A DNA stretch of 64,000 bases. Source: DATFVA01 sp963832355 (GTDB lineage Bacteria; Bacteroidota; Ignavibacteria; Ignavibacteriales; Ignavibacteriaceae). Under the pieces are notes generated by a model that was given only the letters and a program-made list of their open reading frames with translations, did no database searches and was not told the origin of the DNA. A program made the translations under genes and the position numbers. Numbering within the stretch: position 1 is the first letter of the stretch; every line of letters starts with the position of its first letter. The DNA lies in assembly GCA_963832355.1 (NCBI GenBank), contig CAWHTX010000019.1, positions 1-64,000 of the forward strand, written 5' to 3'. This document shows positions 35,669-43,830 of the stretch, in pieces.

Positions 35669-36316
35669 TTATTCTTCCTCTTCCTCTTCTCCCTTACCCT
35701 TGCCAATAACTTCTGGTTCAGCATTTTCTTCTTCTGTTTCCATCTCTTCACCTTCAACAGGTTCTTTCTCAACTTTAGGATGAGCAACTGATACAATAAC
35801 TGATTCTTCGGAACTAAGAAATGTTATATTTTCAATATTCAGGTCTTTAACGTGAATGGAATCCCCGATGTTAAGTTCTGAAATATTTACATCTATACGC
35901 TGGGGGATATCTTTCGGCAGACATTCAATCTCAAGCTTATGAATAAGATGCTGAACAATACCGCCTTCTTTTATACCTACAGGAGTACCATGCAGCTGAA
36001 CAGGAACTTCCAGCTGGAAGGTTTCGCCGGAGGTAAGGCCTATAAGATCGAAGTGAACAACTTTGTCTGTTATAGGATCAAATTGTATGTCTTTTATTAC
36101 ACAATCAAGCTCTTTTCCATCTACCTTCAGAGATACGAGGTGTGTTTCAGTTGTGTAAACGAGCGGTTTAATTGCTTTTTCAGTGACTGAGAAATGTACC
36201 GGAGCATCATACTTTGAATAATAAACTCCGGGAACCCTACCGTTGTTCCTTACCAGTTTGCTCGCCTGCTTGCTGCCTGTTTCTCTGACTTCTGCTTCTA
36301 ATATCGATTTTTCCAT
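35669..36316 (-). CDS. rplY: 50S ribosomal protein L25 (general stress protein Ctc form)
   Basis: 215 residues, the long CTC version. The N-terminal 5S rRNA-binding domain has LEAEVRETGSKQASKLVRNN and GRVPGVYYSKYDAPVHFSV. The C-terminal beta domain has FDLIGLTSGETFQLEVPV and VQHLIHKLEIECLPKDIPQ. A very acidic tail ends in a run of Glu. Lies between prs and pth, the conserved order. Confidence 0.94.
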   Translation of the reverse strand: MEKSILEAEVRETGSKQASKLVRNNGRVPGVYYSKYDAPVHFSVTEKAIKPLVYTTETHLVSLKVDGKELDCVIKDIQFDPITDKVVHFDLIGLTSGETFQLEVPVQLHGTPVGIKEGGIVQHLIHKLEIECLPKDIPQRIDVNISELNIGDSIHVKDLNIENITFLSSEESVIVSVAHPKVEKEPVEGEEMETEEENAEPEVIGKGKGEEEEEE

Positions 36317-36338
36317 TTATAAACTCCAGAACTAAATT

Positions 36339-37280
36339 TTAACTTTTATCTATATCAAAAAGTGAACTAATTGATTCATTATTAAATGTTCTTCTTATAG
36401 CTTCAGAAAAGATTTCCGAAGCCGTCAGAACTTCTATTTTGTCCGATTTAACCGAAAGCGGAATCGTGTCGGATACAAATAATTTTTTAAGTGCGGAATT
36501 TTCTATCCTTTCAACCGCATGCCCGGAAAGCAGAGGATGGGTAATTGCACCGTAAATTTCCTTTGCGCCTTTTTGCTTTAAAGCATCAACAGCACCGACA
36601 AAAGTTCCTGCAGTGTCAATCAGATCATCAACTATAAGAACGTCTTTATCTTCCACCGAGCCGATAATATTAACTACTTCAGCCTGGTTCTGTATCGGAC
36701 GTCTTTTGTCTATAACTACCAGGTTTGCGTGAAGCCGCTTCGCGTAAGACCTTGCCATTTTTATTCCGCCGACATCGGGAGAAACAACAACAAGGTTTTC
36801 TTTTATTTCTTCAAACTTGTTTATGAAAATAGTGGATCCGTATAAATGATCGAAAGGAATATCAAAAAATCCCTGGATCTGCGGTGCATGCAAATCCATC
36901 GTCATAATACGGTCTGCTCCGGCTACTGTTATCAGGTTACCGACCAGCTTGGCAGTTATTGAAACTCTCGGCTGATCTTTCCTGTCCTGCCGGGCATATC
37001 CAAAATATGGTATAACCGCTGTAATTCTTTTTGCAGATGCCCTCTTGGCAGCATCTATCATTATCAGGAGTTCAAGCAGATTCTCTGCTGGCGGTGTACT
37101 CGACTGAATCACAAAAATATCACAACCGCGGATATTTTCTCCGTACTTGGCCCAGATTTCTCCGTCACTGAATCTCTTTAACTCCAGAGATCCAAGCGGC
37201 TTATCTAATTTATGGGCTATGCTTTCAGCTAAAGGTCTGTTAGAACTACCTGAAAAGATTTTGTAATCAGTGGCAGCCAT
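36339..37280 (-). CDS. prs: Ribose-phosphate pyrophosphokinase
   Basis: 313 residues: KIFSGSSNRPLAESIAHKL at the start, GYARQDRKDQPR near 97-108, the flexible-loop region, and the PRPP-binding VLIVDDLIDTAGTF near 213-226. It makes PRPP from ribose 5-phosphate and ATP for nucleotide, His and Trp synthesis. First gene of prs-rplY-pth-hppA, with a near-consensus promoter 33-61 bases upstream. Confidence 0.95.
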   Translation of the reverse strand: MAATDYKIFSGSSNRPLAESIAHKLDKPLGSLELKRFSDGEIWAKYGENIRGCDIFVIQSSTPPAENLLELLIMIDAAKRASAKRITAVIPYFGYARQDRKDQPRVSITAKLVGNLITVAGADRIMTMDLHAPQIQGFFDIPFDHLYGSTIFINKFEEIKENLVVVSPDVGGIKMARSYAKRLHANLVVIDKRRPIQNQAEVVNIIGSVEDKDVLIVDDLIDTAGTFVGAVDALKQKGAKEIYGAITHPLLSGHAVERIENSALKKLFVSDTIPLSVKSDKIEVLTASEIFSEAIRRTFNNESISSLFDIDKS

Positions 37281-37312
37281 AAACCGGCATTCTGTTTAAA
37301 ATATAGGCGGTA

Positions 37313-37341
37313 AATATAACTAAAAGCCTCTGGTATGTCAA
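37313..37341 (-). promoter_or_regulatory. Promoter of the prs operon
   Basis: Minus strand TTGACA (37341-37336), 17-base spacer, TATATT (37318-37313), 33 bases before the prs ATG. Near-perfect sigma70-type spacing and boxes. Confidence 0.7.
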
Positions 37342-37433
37342 TAAAATGTTTATTACTGCGGGGCTGTTTCCCATCAAATCTTTTTGACCTGAGTGATCTT
37401 GAAAGTGTATTATTTCACTGAAACCATCCTATT

Positions 37434-37495
37434 ATTCCTGCGGTTATCTGCCTTTTGGAGGCCGGGATGAGGCCGAAGACAGGCCGAACAGGAAT
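37434..37495. repeat. Three tandem 11-bp units inside an inverted repeat
   Basis: AGGCCG begins at 37459, 37470 and 37481, giving three 11-base units (AGGCCGGGATG, AGGCCGAAGAC, AGGCCGAACAG). The block is enclosed by ATTCCTG (37434-37440) and CAGGAAT (37489-37495). It lies between the lipoprotein gene and the prs promoter. Confidence 0.6.
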
Positions 37496-37507
37496 CATTT
37501 CTTCTTA

Positions 37508-38170
37508 TCAGTCCTTTTTTTTCTTAAAAAGAAAAATTATCACTATGAGTAAGACTACCCCTGAAAGAACATAGATCCAGTAAGGTGTTTCTTTCAGCTT
37601 ATAAGGTTTGAAAGTTACAGAAATTGTCTTTCCGCTCCCTATCTCCGAAAGGTTGTATTCCCATATCAGCACTCTGCCGTCTTTCTTTGTAGCATTATGT
37701 GTGATTATATCACCCCCGAAGGTATATTTGTAGGTGACTTTGAAATCACTGCCGTCAAAACCAAATCCTGTGGCAATAGGAGAAATGAACTGAGTAAATA
37801 CTTTCTGCCCTGCAGCTCCGTCCTCAAGAGAAAAGTGAGCATCTGAAAAGGCCTTAGTGTAATTGAGCGAATCTATGTGATTAAAGGTCATTTCCATTTT
37901 AGCATGAATTGTACTGTCGGTGGTATCGGTATAGACTTCAACATCCGTTATCCTGCTGTAGGGAGATGAGAACTGATTCCTTATTGAATCTGCATTAAAA
38001 AGGCCGATTTTATCCAAAATCTGCAGATTGTCGTTATTATGCATCTTCATCCAGTAAGTGATCCTCATTTTACCGGATCCGTCAGCATAAAGATTTATAT
38101 CCTGGATGTAATTAAGACACCCCTGAAAGAGGATAATTAATGGAAATATTATAAGTAAAAGTTTTTTCAT
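37508..38170 (-). CDS. Lipoprotein with C-terminal membrane helix, function unknown
   Basis: 220 residues. The N-terminal signal has a lipobox-like LFQGC (Cys18). The middle is a beta-rich domain with a repeated DADG/ITYWMKM flavour (INLYADGSGKMRITYW, VTYKYTFGG), and a single hydrophobic helix (VLSGVVLLIVIIFLF) precedes a KKKKD tail. A lipid anchor at one end and a membrane helix at the other would tether a periplasmic domain to the inner membrane. No family recognised. Separated from prs by the 11-bp repeat region. Confidence 0.65.
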   Translation of the reverse strand: MKKLLLIIFPLIILFQGCLNYIQDINLYADGSGKMRITYWMKMHNNDNLQILDKIGLFNADSIRNQFSSPYSRITDVEVYTDTTDSTIHAKMEMTFNHIDSLNYTKAFSDAHFSLEDGAAGQKVFTQFISPIATGFGFDGSDFKVTYKYTFGGDIITHNATKKDGRVLIWEYNLSEIGSGKTISVTFKPYKLKETPYWIYVLSGVVLLIVIIFLFKKKKD

Positions 38171-38285
38171 TTGAACCGGAAAATAGTGCTGTATGAAATA
38201 TCAAAAAAAGTATATGAAATAAATTATAGAAAATTTTTAATATTTTCATTAAGTTTTCCCGTTTAATTTACCTGGAGACGAATAA

Positions 38286-38525
38286 ATGCCGACGTATGAA
38301 TATAAGTGTACTCAATGCGGTTATGTTTTTGAACTGTTTCAGACGATGAGTGCTGAACCTGTCAAAACCTGTCCAAAATGTAAGGGTATTGTAAAGAGAT
38401 TGATAGGACCGGGTGCAGGCCCCATCTTTAAAGGAACCGGATTTTACCAGACCGATTATAAAAATGCAAAATCCTCATCCGGAGGAAAAAGTTCTTCGGA
38501 AAATAAGTCATCAGATAAGAAGTGA
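38286..38525 (+). CDS. FmdB family zinc-ribbon protein
   Basis: 79 residues: PTYEYKCTQCGYVFELFQ and KTCPKCKGIVKRLIG give the two CxxC pairs of an FmdB-type zinc ribbon, followed by GTGFYQTDYK and a Ser/Lys-rich low-complexity tail. These small putative regulators are widespread; their targets are mostly unknown. Ribosome site GGAGA is eight bases upstream. Convergent with the large peptidase/propeller/barrel gene. Confidence 0.88.
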   Translation: MPTYEYKCTQCGYVFELFQTMSAEPVKTCPKCKGIVKRLIGPGAGPIFKGTGFYQTDYKNAKSSSGGKSSSENKSSDKK

Positions 38526-38565
38526 ACTTTCCGCCCGAAAGAGAATATTTCAGACGGAATTTTAT

Positions 38566-41500
38566 CTAGAAATCAGCACCCAGAGATATATAAAACTTAG
38601 GCTGACCGAAAGAATTAACGTTATAAGGCCACGCAACATCAAATCTTAGCAGGAAGTAGAGAAAATACAATCGGGCACCGACACCTGTTCCCATAAGTAA
38701 GTCCTTGCTGAAAGTATTATTGTAAGCATCTTTCGTAAACAACCTTAAATCATGATTTTTATTCCATGCCGCACCTGCATCAATAAATGCCACTCCAAGT
38801 ATATTACTAAATAGAATCGGCAATGGACCTGTAATAAGATACCTGATCAGGGGGAATCTGAATTCAAGGTTCATCAGTGCATACCTGGTTCCTATTCTTT
38901 CTGCATAATCATAACCCCTGAGCGGCAGTCCGGCGGTAAGGAATGCAAAATCGGATGCAGAATTTATTGGTATTTCGGTAGTCGCAAAACTCCTGTTTAT
39001 CCAGTTATCAATTCCGCCGATAAAGAATCGTTGAGGATTCCTGCCGCCGGAATAACCTCCCGAAAGTCTGAATGCAAATGAATAAAAGTCTCCCATCTTA
39101 AAGTAAGTTCTGTAGTCGCCCAGTAATGAATAGAAGCTCTTCTCACGGTTAAAGAACCCGGGATACCCGAACACGTCGAACCTGTATCTTGTACCATCAA
39201 TAGGAGATGTATATCCCCATAGTACATTATCGTGAACGAAGCTTAAAGTCGGTATCAGGTATGATACTTTTTCAGTGGGTTCGCCAGGATTATCAAGATT
39301 TTCACTGGATACATGAAGATAACTTAAGGCGCCTTCAAGTCTGTAAAACTTGTTGAGGGGATAACTCATCGATCCAATAAAACCAAAATTCCTGAATCTG
39401 AAAAGATTAGTACCTATTCCGCGTGAGAGGAACAGGAACCTGGCGGTATGAAATCCTTCTATTCCGTAATTCATACGGCCGCCAAGATATTGATATGTCA
39501 ACCCGTAATCACTGTTTTTTAAGTCGATCTGCAGACTGGTGATTCCTATTAGCCTGTGATTCCCCAATACGTCGCTGAATGAGAGCACCGTTGTACCTAA
39601 TAGACCGTACAGTGAACTATAGCCTGCATTCGCATAAACTATATCGGGTGAAAAAGTTATTTTATACCTGTTAACCTTATAGTTGCCATTGGAATCAAGA
39701 TTGTCTGTCAGGTTGAATTTCTGGTTAACGGAATCTGTAGAATCGATATTAAACGACGAGCTTGATCCGAAGACATAGTTATTAAAATCTATTTTTACTG
39801 AATCCCCATAGACATTGGTTGTATCTACATACTTACCGGTATAAAATGACAGCCTATCCGAATCGTCATTTTCTCTGCGTGCCTTTTCAAACACCAGAGT
39901 ATCCTCGTTTGCCTCATTGGTAATATTTCTTAATCCGGCTACATACTTTGTCAGTGGAAGTTCTTTCTCATCAAGATTTATGTCAAATGGATTGTTCAGC
40001 AGGAAAATATTAAAGCCTGCTTCGTATAAAGATGAAAACGCAAGTTTTTTCCCGTCCTTTGAAATTGAAAGCTGGTAAAGTCCGTCAAGAGAATTGGTTA
40101 CCGGCACCGCGGGTTGATCTTCCGTCAGATCAAGCTTGTATATATTGTTAATACCGTTATGATCTGAAATGAATAAGATATGCCTGCCCTCCGGACCAAC
40201 TACAGGAAACGATTCATTATCCTCCTGTGTATTGGTAACACGCTCTATTTTTCTGTCGGCCACATCTACACTATATATATCATTCTCGCCGTAATCAAAG
40301 TTGTAAATCTTAAAAGATTCCGGTAATAATGAAGCATCCAGATTATTCTCACGATCAGATACAAAGAATATTTTTTTGCTATCGGGTGACCATGCCGGGT
40401 CCTTATCAGAAAAGATATCCCCGGTCAGGTTTTCAAGCTTTTTTGCTTCAAGATCATATACGTAGATATCCGACTGCCTTGCTGTATGTCCCACAAAAGC
40501 AAGCTTTGTACCGTCGGGCGACCAGTTTACGCTCTGTATTCCGTCGAGGTGAACCGGAACAACCTCTTTATCCTCACTCTCTACGTTTATAAGGTAGATA
40601 ACATCAAACCCGCCGCTTTTCACTGATAGTGCTATCCTCCCACCGTCAGGCGACCAGGTAAGACTCGGGGTAATGATATTGAGCTCTTCGAAATCCGGAG
40701 TACGGTTGCCTGCAACCAGTTTCTTTATGATCTTACCGTCGATAGCATCCATCAGGTATACATCAAAGTAGTAATTTCTGTCGGTTATAAATGCAATTTT
40801 GTCACCCTGGGGAGAAAGGGCAGGACTGGTATTATAGAAACCTCCCTCTTTTCTGTTGTCGGTTAATCGCTTAGCAAATTCGTCAGGATCATTCCTCACC
40901 GCTACATCCGGCCAGTATGTTTTCTTTATATCTTTCTTCCACCTCTCATTAAGCTCTTTCAGGCTAAGTCCAATAGATGCTCTCATACCCTCTTCCACGC
41001 TTCCGGAGCCCTTAATTTTATTTATTAGTTCACCGATTTTTTCCTTACCATACTTCTTCGCGATATAATAGAATACCGCCTGTCCTCCTCTGTATGCAAA
41101 ATAACCTCTTAGGTTTTGTATATCCGGCAGGTACTCGCTGATAGCCGCATCGCGGATGAACATGTCCGTATTGATATCCCAGCCGAGTGCCTGGTACTCG
41201 GCCATTCCTTCATTAAACCATTGCGGAAGACTGACAGTAATATTATTAGAGATAATATTCTGAATTGACCCGCCGTAAAACATATCATTTATAACAGCAT
41301 GGGTAAGTTCATGATGAATGAGGTGACGAAATTCCTTATAGGAACCCATGAATTGAATTACCACCCTGTTCTTAAACAATTCGGTAAAACCTTCAATACC
41401 TTCACTGAGGTACTGGTCAGTAATATTTGTTTCCTGAAAATCATTCTGCGAATTGTAAACGATGATTGATATTCTGTTATTAATCCTGTAATCGAAACTC

Positions 41501-41712
41501 TTCTCAATCGATTTCAGTGAGGCTTCAGCTTCCTTTGATGTGAACTCGGCAAGGTTATCCCCGTTGTTCGTAAAGTATATATCGAAGTGATCTGTCTGGA
41601 TATAGTACCATGTAAAATCTTTATACTGAACCTTATTCTTTCCAAACTGGGCAAACGCCAGGGATGGGATTAATAAGATTATTCCGAGAAGTAATTTAAT
41701 TTTATTTAACAT
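38566..41712 (-). CDS. Three-domain outer-membrane protein: MA-type peptidase, TolB-like propeller, BamA/TamA-like barrel
   Basis: 1048 residues. Signal peptide to about 21 (LAFAQ). A peptidase MA-like domain follows with zinc motif HHELTHAVIND near 145 and the downstream NEGMAEYQAL Glu near 186. From about 290 to 590 come PD40/WD40-like TolB propeller repeats (SPQGDKIAFITDR, SPDGGRIALSVKS, SPDGTKLAFVGH, SPDSKKIFFVSDR). From about 690 a surface-antigen barrel runs to the C-terminal Phe (FYISLGADF), with GLPLRGYDYAER near 930 as in Omp85-type barrels. The protein probably sits in the outer membrane with soluble domains in the periplasm. It is 22 bases behind rnr. No characterised function; the architecture is seen elsewhere in Bacteroidota-like genomes to my knowledge, though its role is not established. 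Confidence 0.82.
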   Translation of the reverse strand: MLNKIKLLLGIILLIPSLAFAQFGKNKVQYKDFTWYYIQTDHFDIYFTNNGDNLAEFTSKEAEASLKSIEKSFDYRINNRISIIVYNSQNDFQETNITDQYLSEGIEGFTELFKNRVVIQFMGSYKEFRHLIHHELTHAVINDMFYGGSIQNIISNNITVSLPQWFNEGMAEYQALGWDINTDMFIRDAAISEYLPDIQNLRGYFAYRGGQAVFYYIAKKYGKEKIGELINKIKGSGSVEEGMRASIGLSLKELNERWKKDIKKTYWPDVAVRNDPDEFAKRLTDNRKEGGFYNTSPALSPQGDKIAFITDRNYYFDVYLMDAIDGKIIKKLVAGNRTPDFEELNIITPSLTWSPDGGRIALSVKSGGFDVIYLINVESEDKEVVPVHLDGIQSVNWSPDGTKLAFVGHTARQSDIYVYDLEAKKLENLTGDIFSDKDPAWSPDSKKIFFVSDRENNLDASLLPESFKIYNFDYGENDIYSVDVADRKIERVTNTQEDNESFPVVGPEGRHILFISDHNGINNIYKLDLTEDQPAVPVTNSLDGLYQLSISKDGKKLAFSSLYEAGFNIFLLNNPFDINLDEKELPLTKYVAGLRNITNEANEDTLVFEKARRENDDSDRLSFYTGKYVDTTNVYGDSVKIDFNNYVFGSSSSFNIDSTDSVNQKFNLTDNLDSNGNYKVNRYKITFSPDIVYANAGYSSLYGLLGTTVLSFSDVLGNHRLIGITSLQIDLKNSDYGLTYQYLGGRMNYGIEGFHTARFLFLSRGIGTNLFRFRNFGFIGSMSYPLNKFYRLEGALSYLHVSSENLDNPGEPTEKVSYLIPTLSFVHDNVLWGYTSPIDGTRYRFDVFGYPGFFNREKSFYSLLGDYRTYFKMGDFYSFAFRLSGGYSGGRNPQRFFIGGIDNWINRSFATTEIPINSASDFAFLTAGLPLRGYDYAERIGTRYALMNLEFRFPLIRYLITGPLPILFSNILGVAFIDAGAAWNKNHDLRLFTKDAYNNTFSKDLLMGTGVGARLYFLYFLLRFDVAWPYNVNSFGQPKFYISLGADF

Positions 41713-41733
41713 TGATTTGGCCTTAAAGTACTA

Positions 41734-43815
41734 TTATTCGCATATGATAAAATCTAATTCGGATTTTTCTAGATCCGCACGAACGAGCTTTACCTGCACT
41801 TTATCGCCCAGACGGAACTGTTTTTTGGTTCTTCTACCAATTAATGAATATTTTTTTTCATCGTAAACGTAAAAATCTCCCTCCAAATCTCTTACCCGTA
41901 TGAGTCCCTCGGCCAGAATATCTGTAATTTTTACGAAAATTCCGAAATGCGTTATTCCTGAGATAATAGCATGAAATTCTTCGCCCAGATGCGCTTTTAG
42001 ATATTCTATCTGTTTCAGCTTGACTGATAACCTCTCAGCATCAACTGCATTTCTTTCCGTAACGGAGAGATGATCGCTAATCTCCTCCAGGCTATTATAC
42101 GAATATTTCTCTCTTCCTTTCTTTTCGAGATAACTGAACAGCATCCTGTGTACAATTAAATCAGCATATCTTCTTATAGGCGACGTAAAATGAGAATAGT
42201 ATTTGAACCCCAGTCCATAGTGACCTATATTATTTGCCGAATACACAGCTTTTGCCATTGAACGAATAGCTAGCTCGTTTATCACCCCTTCTTCTTCGGT
42301 ACCTTTAACCATTTGCATCAATACCTGAAATTCTTTCGATTTTGAAGCAGCATTAGGATTGAATGAATAGCCGAGTGATTTCACAAAACGTGCAAATTCC
42401 TGCAGTTTTTCATTATCAGGAAGATCATGCACTCTATAGATAAAAGGATGAATCTCTCCCTTAGGTGGAGAAGCAATCCTTGAAGCAACTACTCTGTTTG
42501 CAAGCAGCATGAATTCTTCCACCAGCATATTACTCTGCTTGATTTCTTTTCTCTGAATACTGACCGGGTTACCGCTCTCATCCAGTTCAAATCTTATTTC
42601 CGGTGTAAAGAAATCGATGCTCCCTGTTCGCATTCTTTTCTTTCTTAAGGTCTGAGCAAGACTGTTGAGCAGGTAGAGTTCGCCGTTGAAATCTCCTTCA
42701 CCCTTGTCTATTATGTCCTGAACTTCCTCATATGTAAAGCGGCGCTTACTATTTATTATACTCTTTCCTATCTTATAATTAATCAGCTTTCCTCTTTTGC
42801 TCAACTCGGTAATTACAGAATATGTAAGCCGGTCTTCATCCGGTACGAGTGAACAGACATTATTTGAAAGCCTTTCAGGCAGCATCGGGATTACACGCCC
42901 CACCAGATAAATGCTGTTCCCTCTCCTCAGTGCTTCTTTATCAAGATCCGAACCGGCAGGAACGTAATTACTTACATCAGCTATATGTATACCGACTTCG
43001 TAATTCCCGTTCTCTAATTTTTCGATAGATAAAGCATCATCAAAATCTTTTGCATCAACGGGATCTATTGTGAAAACAACTTTCTTCCTGTAGTCCATTC
43101 TTTTACGTTCATCAGAGGCAGATACATTTACAGAAATTTCATCTGCTTCATCCAGAACTTCTTTTGGAAACCTGTAAGGCAGATTAAATTCTTTTGCTAT
43201 AGAAGCAATATCGGTATCGAATGAACCTGTTTTTCCGAGTCTCTGAACAATCTCACCTTCAGGATTAATCATGGATCTCTCCCATACAATATTCCCCACG
43301 GTAACCTTATCACCTACCTTTGCATTTCCGGTTTTATCAGGATTGATATATATGTCCCTGTGGATTTTAGAATCATCCGGTTTTATAAAATAAAATGAAT
43401 GAGATTTGTTCAGTGTACCTACGATCTCTTCACGTTTCCTTTTAACTACATTTATGATCTGCCCCTCTATATTCTTTCTTTTCTTGCGGGCAAATAAGGC
43501 AACTTCTACTGTATCACCATGAAATGCTGTCCCCAGGTTTCTTGCCGCAATGAAAATATCGCCCAGACTGGAATTCTTTAATGTAACAAAACCATAACCT
43601 GCCTGGTTTATTTCCAGAATACCTGTTACTGTATTTGATGATGGCGTTTGATTAAGGTAGTATTTCTTTCCTGACCTGGTAAGAAAATTTTCTTCATAGA
43701 GTTTGTAAACTGCAGCTTTAAGCGAGCTGTATTCATGATCATCGGAAATATTAAGTTTTTTGGCAATTTCTTTATTCTTAAAACCCATTCCGGGATTTTT
43801 TTTAAAAGAATGCAA
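41734..43815 (-). CDS. rnr: Ribonuclease R
   Basis: About 693 residues in the open frame, which begins only at a weak TTG (43815). Domain order is winged helix (12-60), two cold-shock domains (70-215), RNB nuclease domain with DPVDAKDFDDALS near 250, and S1 domain (about 610-690). It degrades structured RNA 3' to 5'. An ATG at 43831-43829 overlaps the tamB stop (TAATG) and reads MKKKIIAFF before a TAA at a T4/A8 run. Dropping one T there gives MKKKIIAFFKKNPGMGF, the expected family start, so the true start is probably 43831 with an indel at about 43800-43807. Confidence 0.9.
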   Translation of the reverse strand: MHSFKKNPGMGFKNKEIAKKLNISDDHEYSSLKAAVYKLYEENFLTRSGKKYYLNQTPSSNTVTGILEINQAGYGFVTLKNSSLGDIFIAARNLGTAFHGDTVEVALFARKKRKNIEGQIINVVKRKREEIVGTLNKSHSFYFIKPDDSKIHRDIYINPDKTGNAKVGDKVTVGNIVWERSMINPEGEIVQRLGKTGSFDTDIASIAKEFNLPYRFPKEVLDEADEISVNVSASDERKRMDYRKKVVFTIDPVDAKDFDDALSIEKLENGNYEVGIHIADVSNYVPAGSDLDKEALRRGNSIYLVGRVIPMLPERLSNNVCSLVPDEDRLTYSVITELSKRGKLINYKIGKSIINSKRRFTYEEVQDIIDKGEGDFNGELYLLNSLAQTLRKKRMRTGSIDFFTPEIRFELDESGNPVSIQRKEIKQSNMLVEEFMLLANRVVASRIASPPKGEIHPFIYRVHDLPDNEKLQEFARFVKSLGYSFNPNAASKSKEFQVLMQMVKGTEEEGVINELAIRSMAKAVYSANNIGHYGLGFKYYSHFTSPIRRYADLIVHRMLFSYLEKKGREKYSYNSLEEISDHLSVTERNAVDAERLSVKLKQIEYLKAHLGEEFHAIISGITHFGIFVKITDILAEGLIRVRDLEGDFYVYDEKKYSLIGRRTKKQFRLGDKVQVKLVRADLEKSELDFIICE

Positions 43816-43830
43816 TTATTTTTTTCTTCA

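Noticed and set aside
38529..38559. Possible terminator between the FmdB gene and the three-domain gene
   Set aside because: The TTCCG/CGGAA stem is only 5 bp with a 21-base loop, too weak to support.
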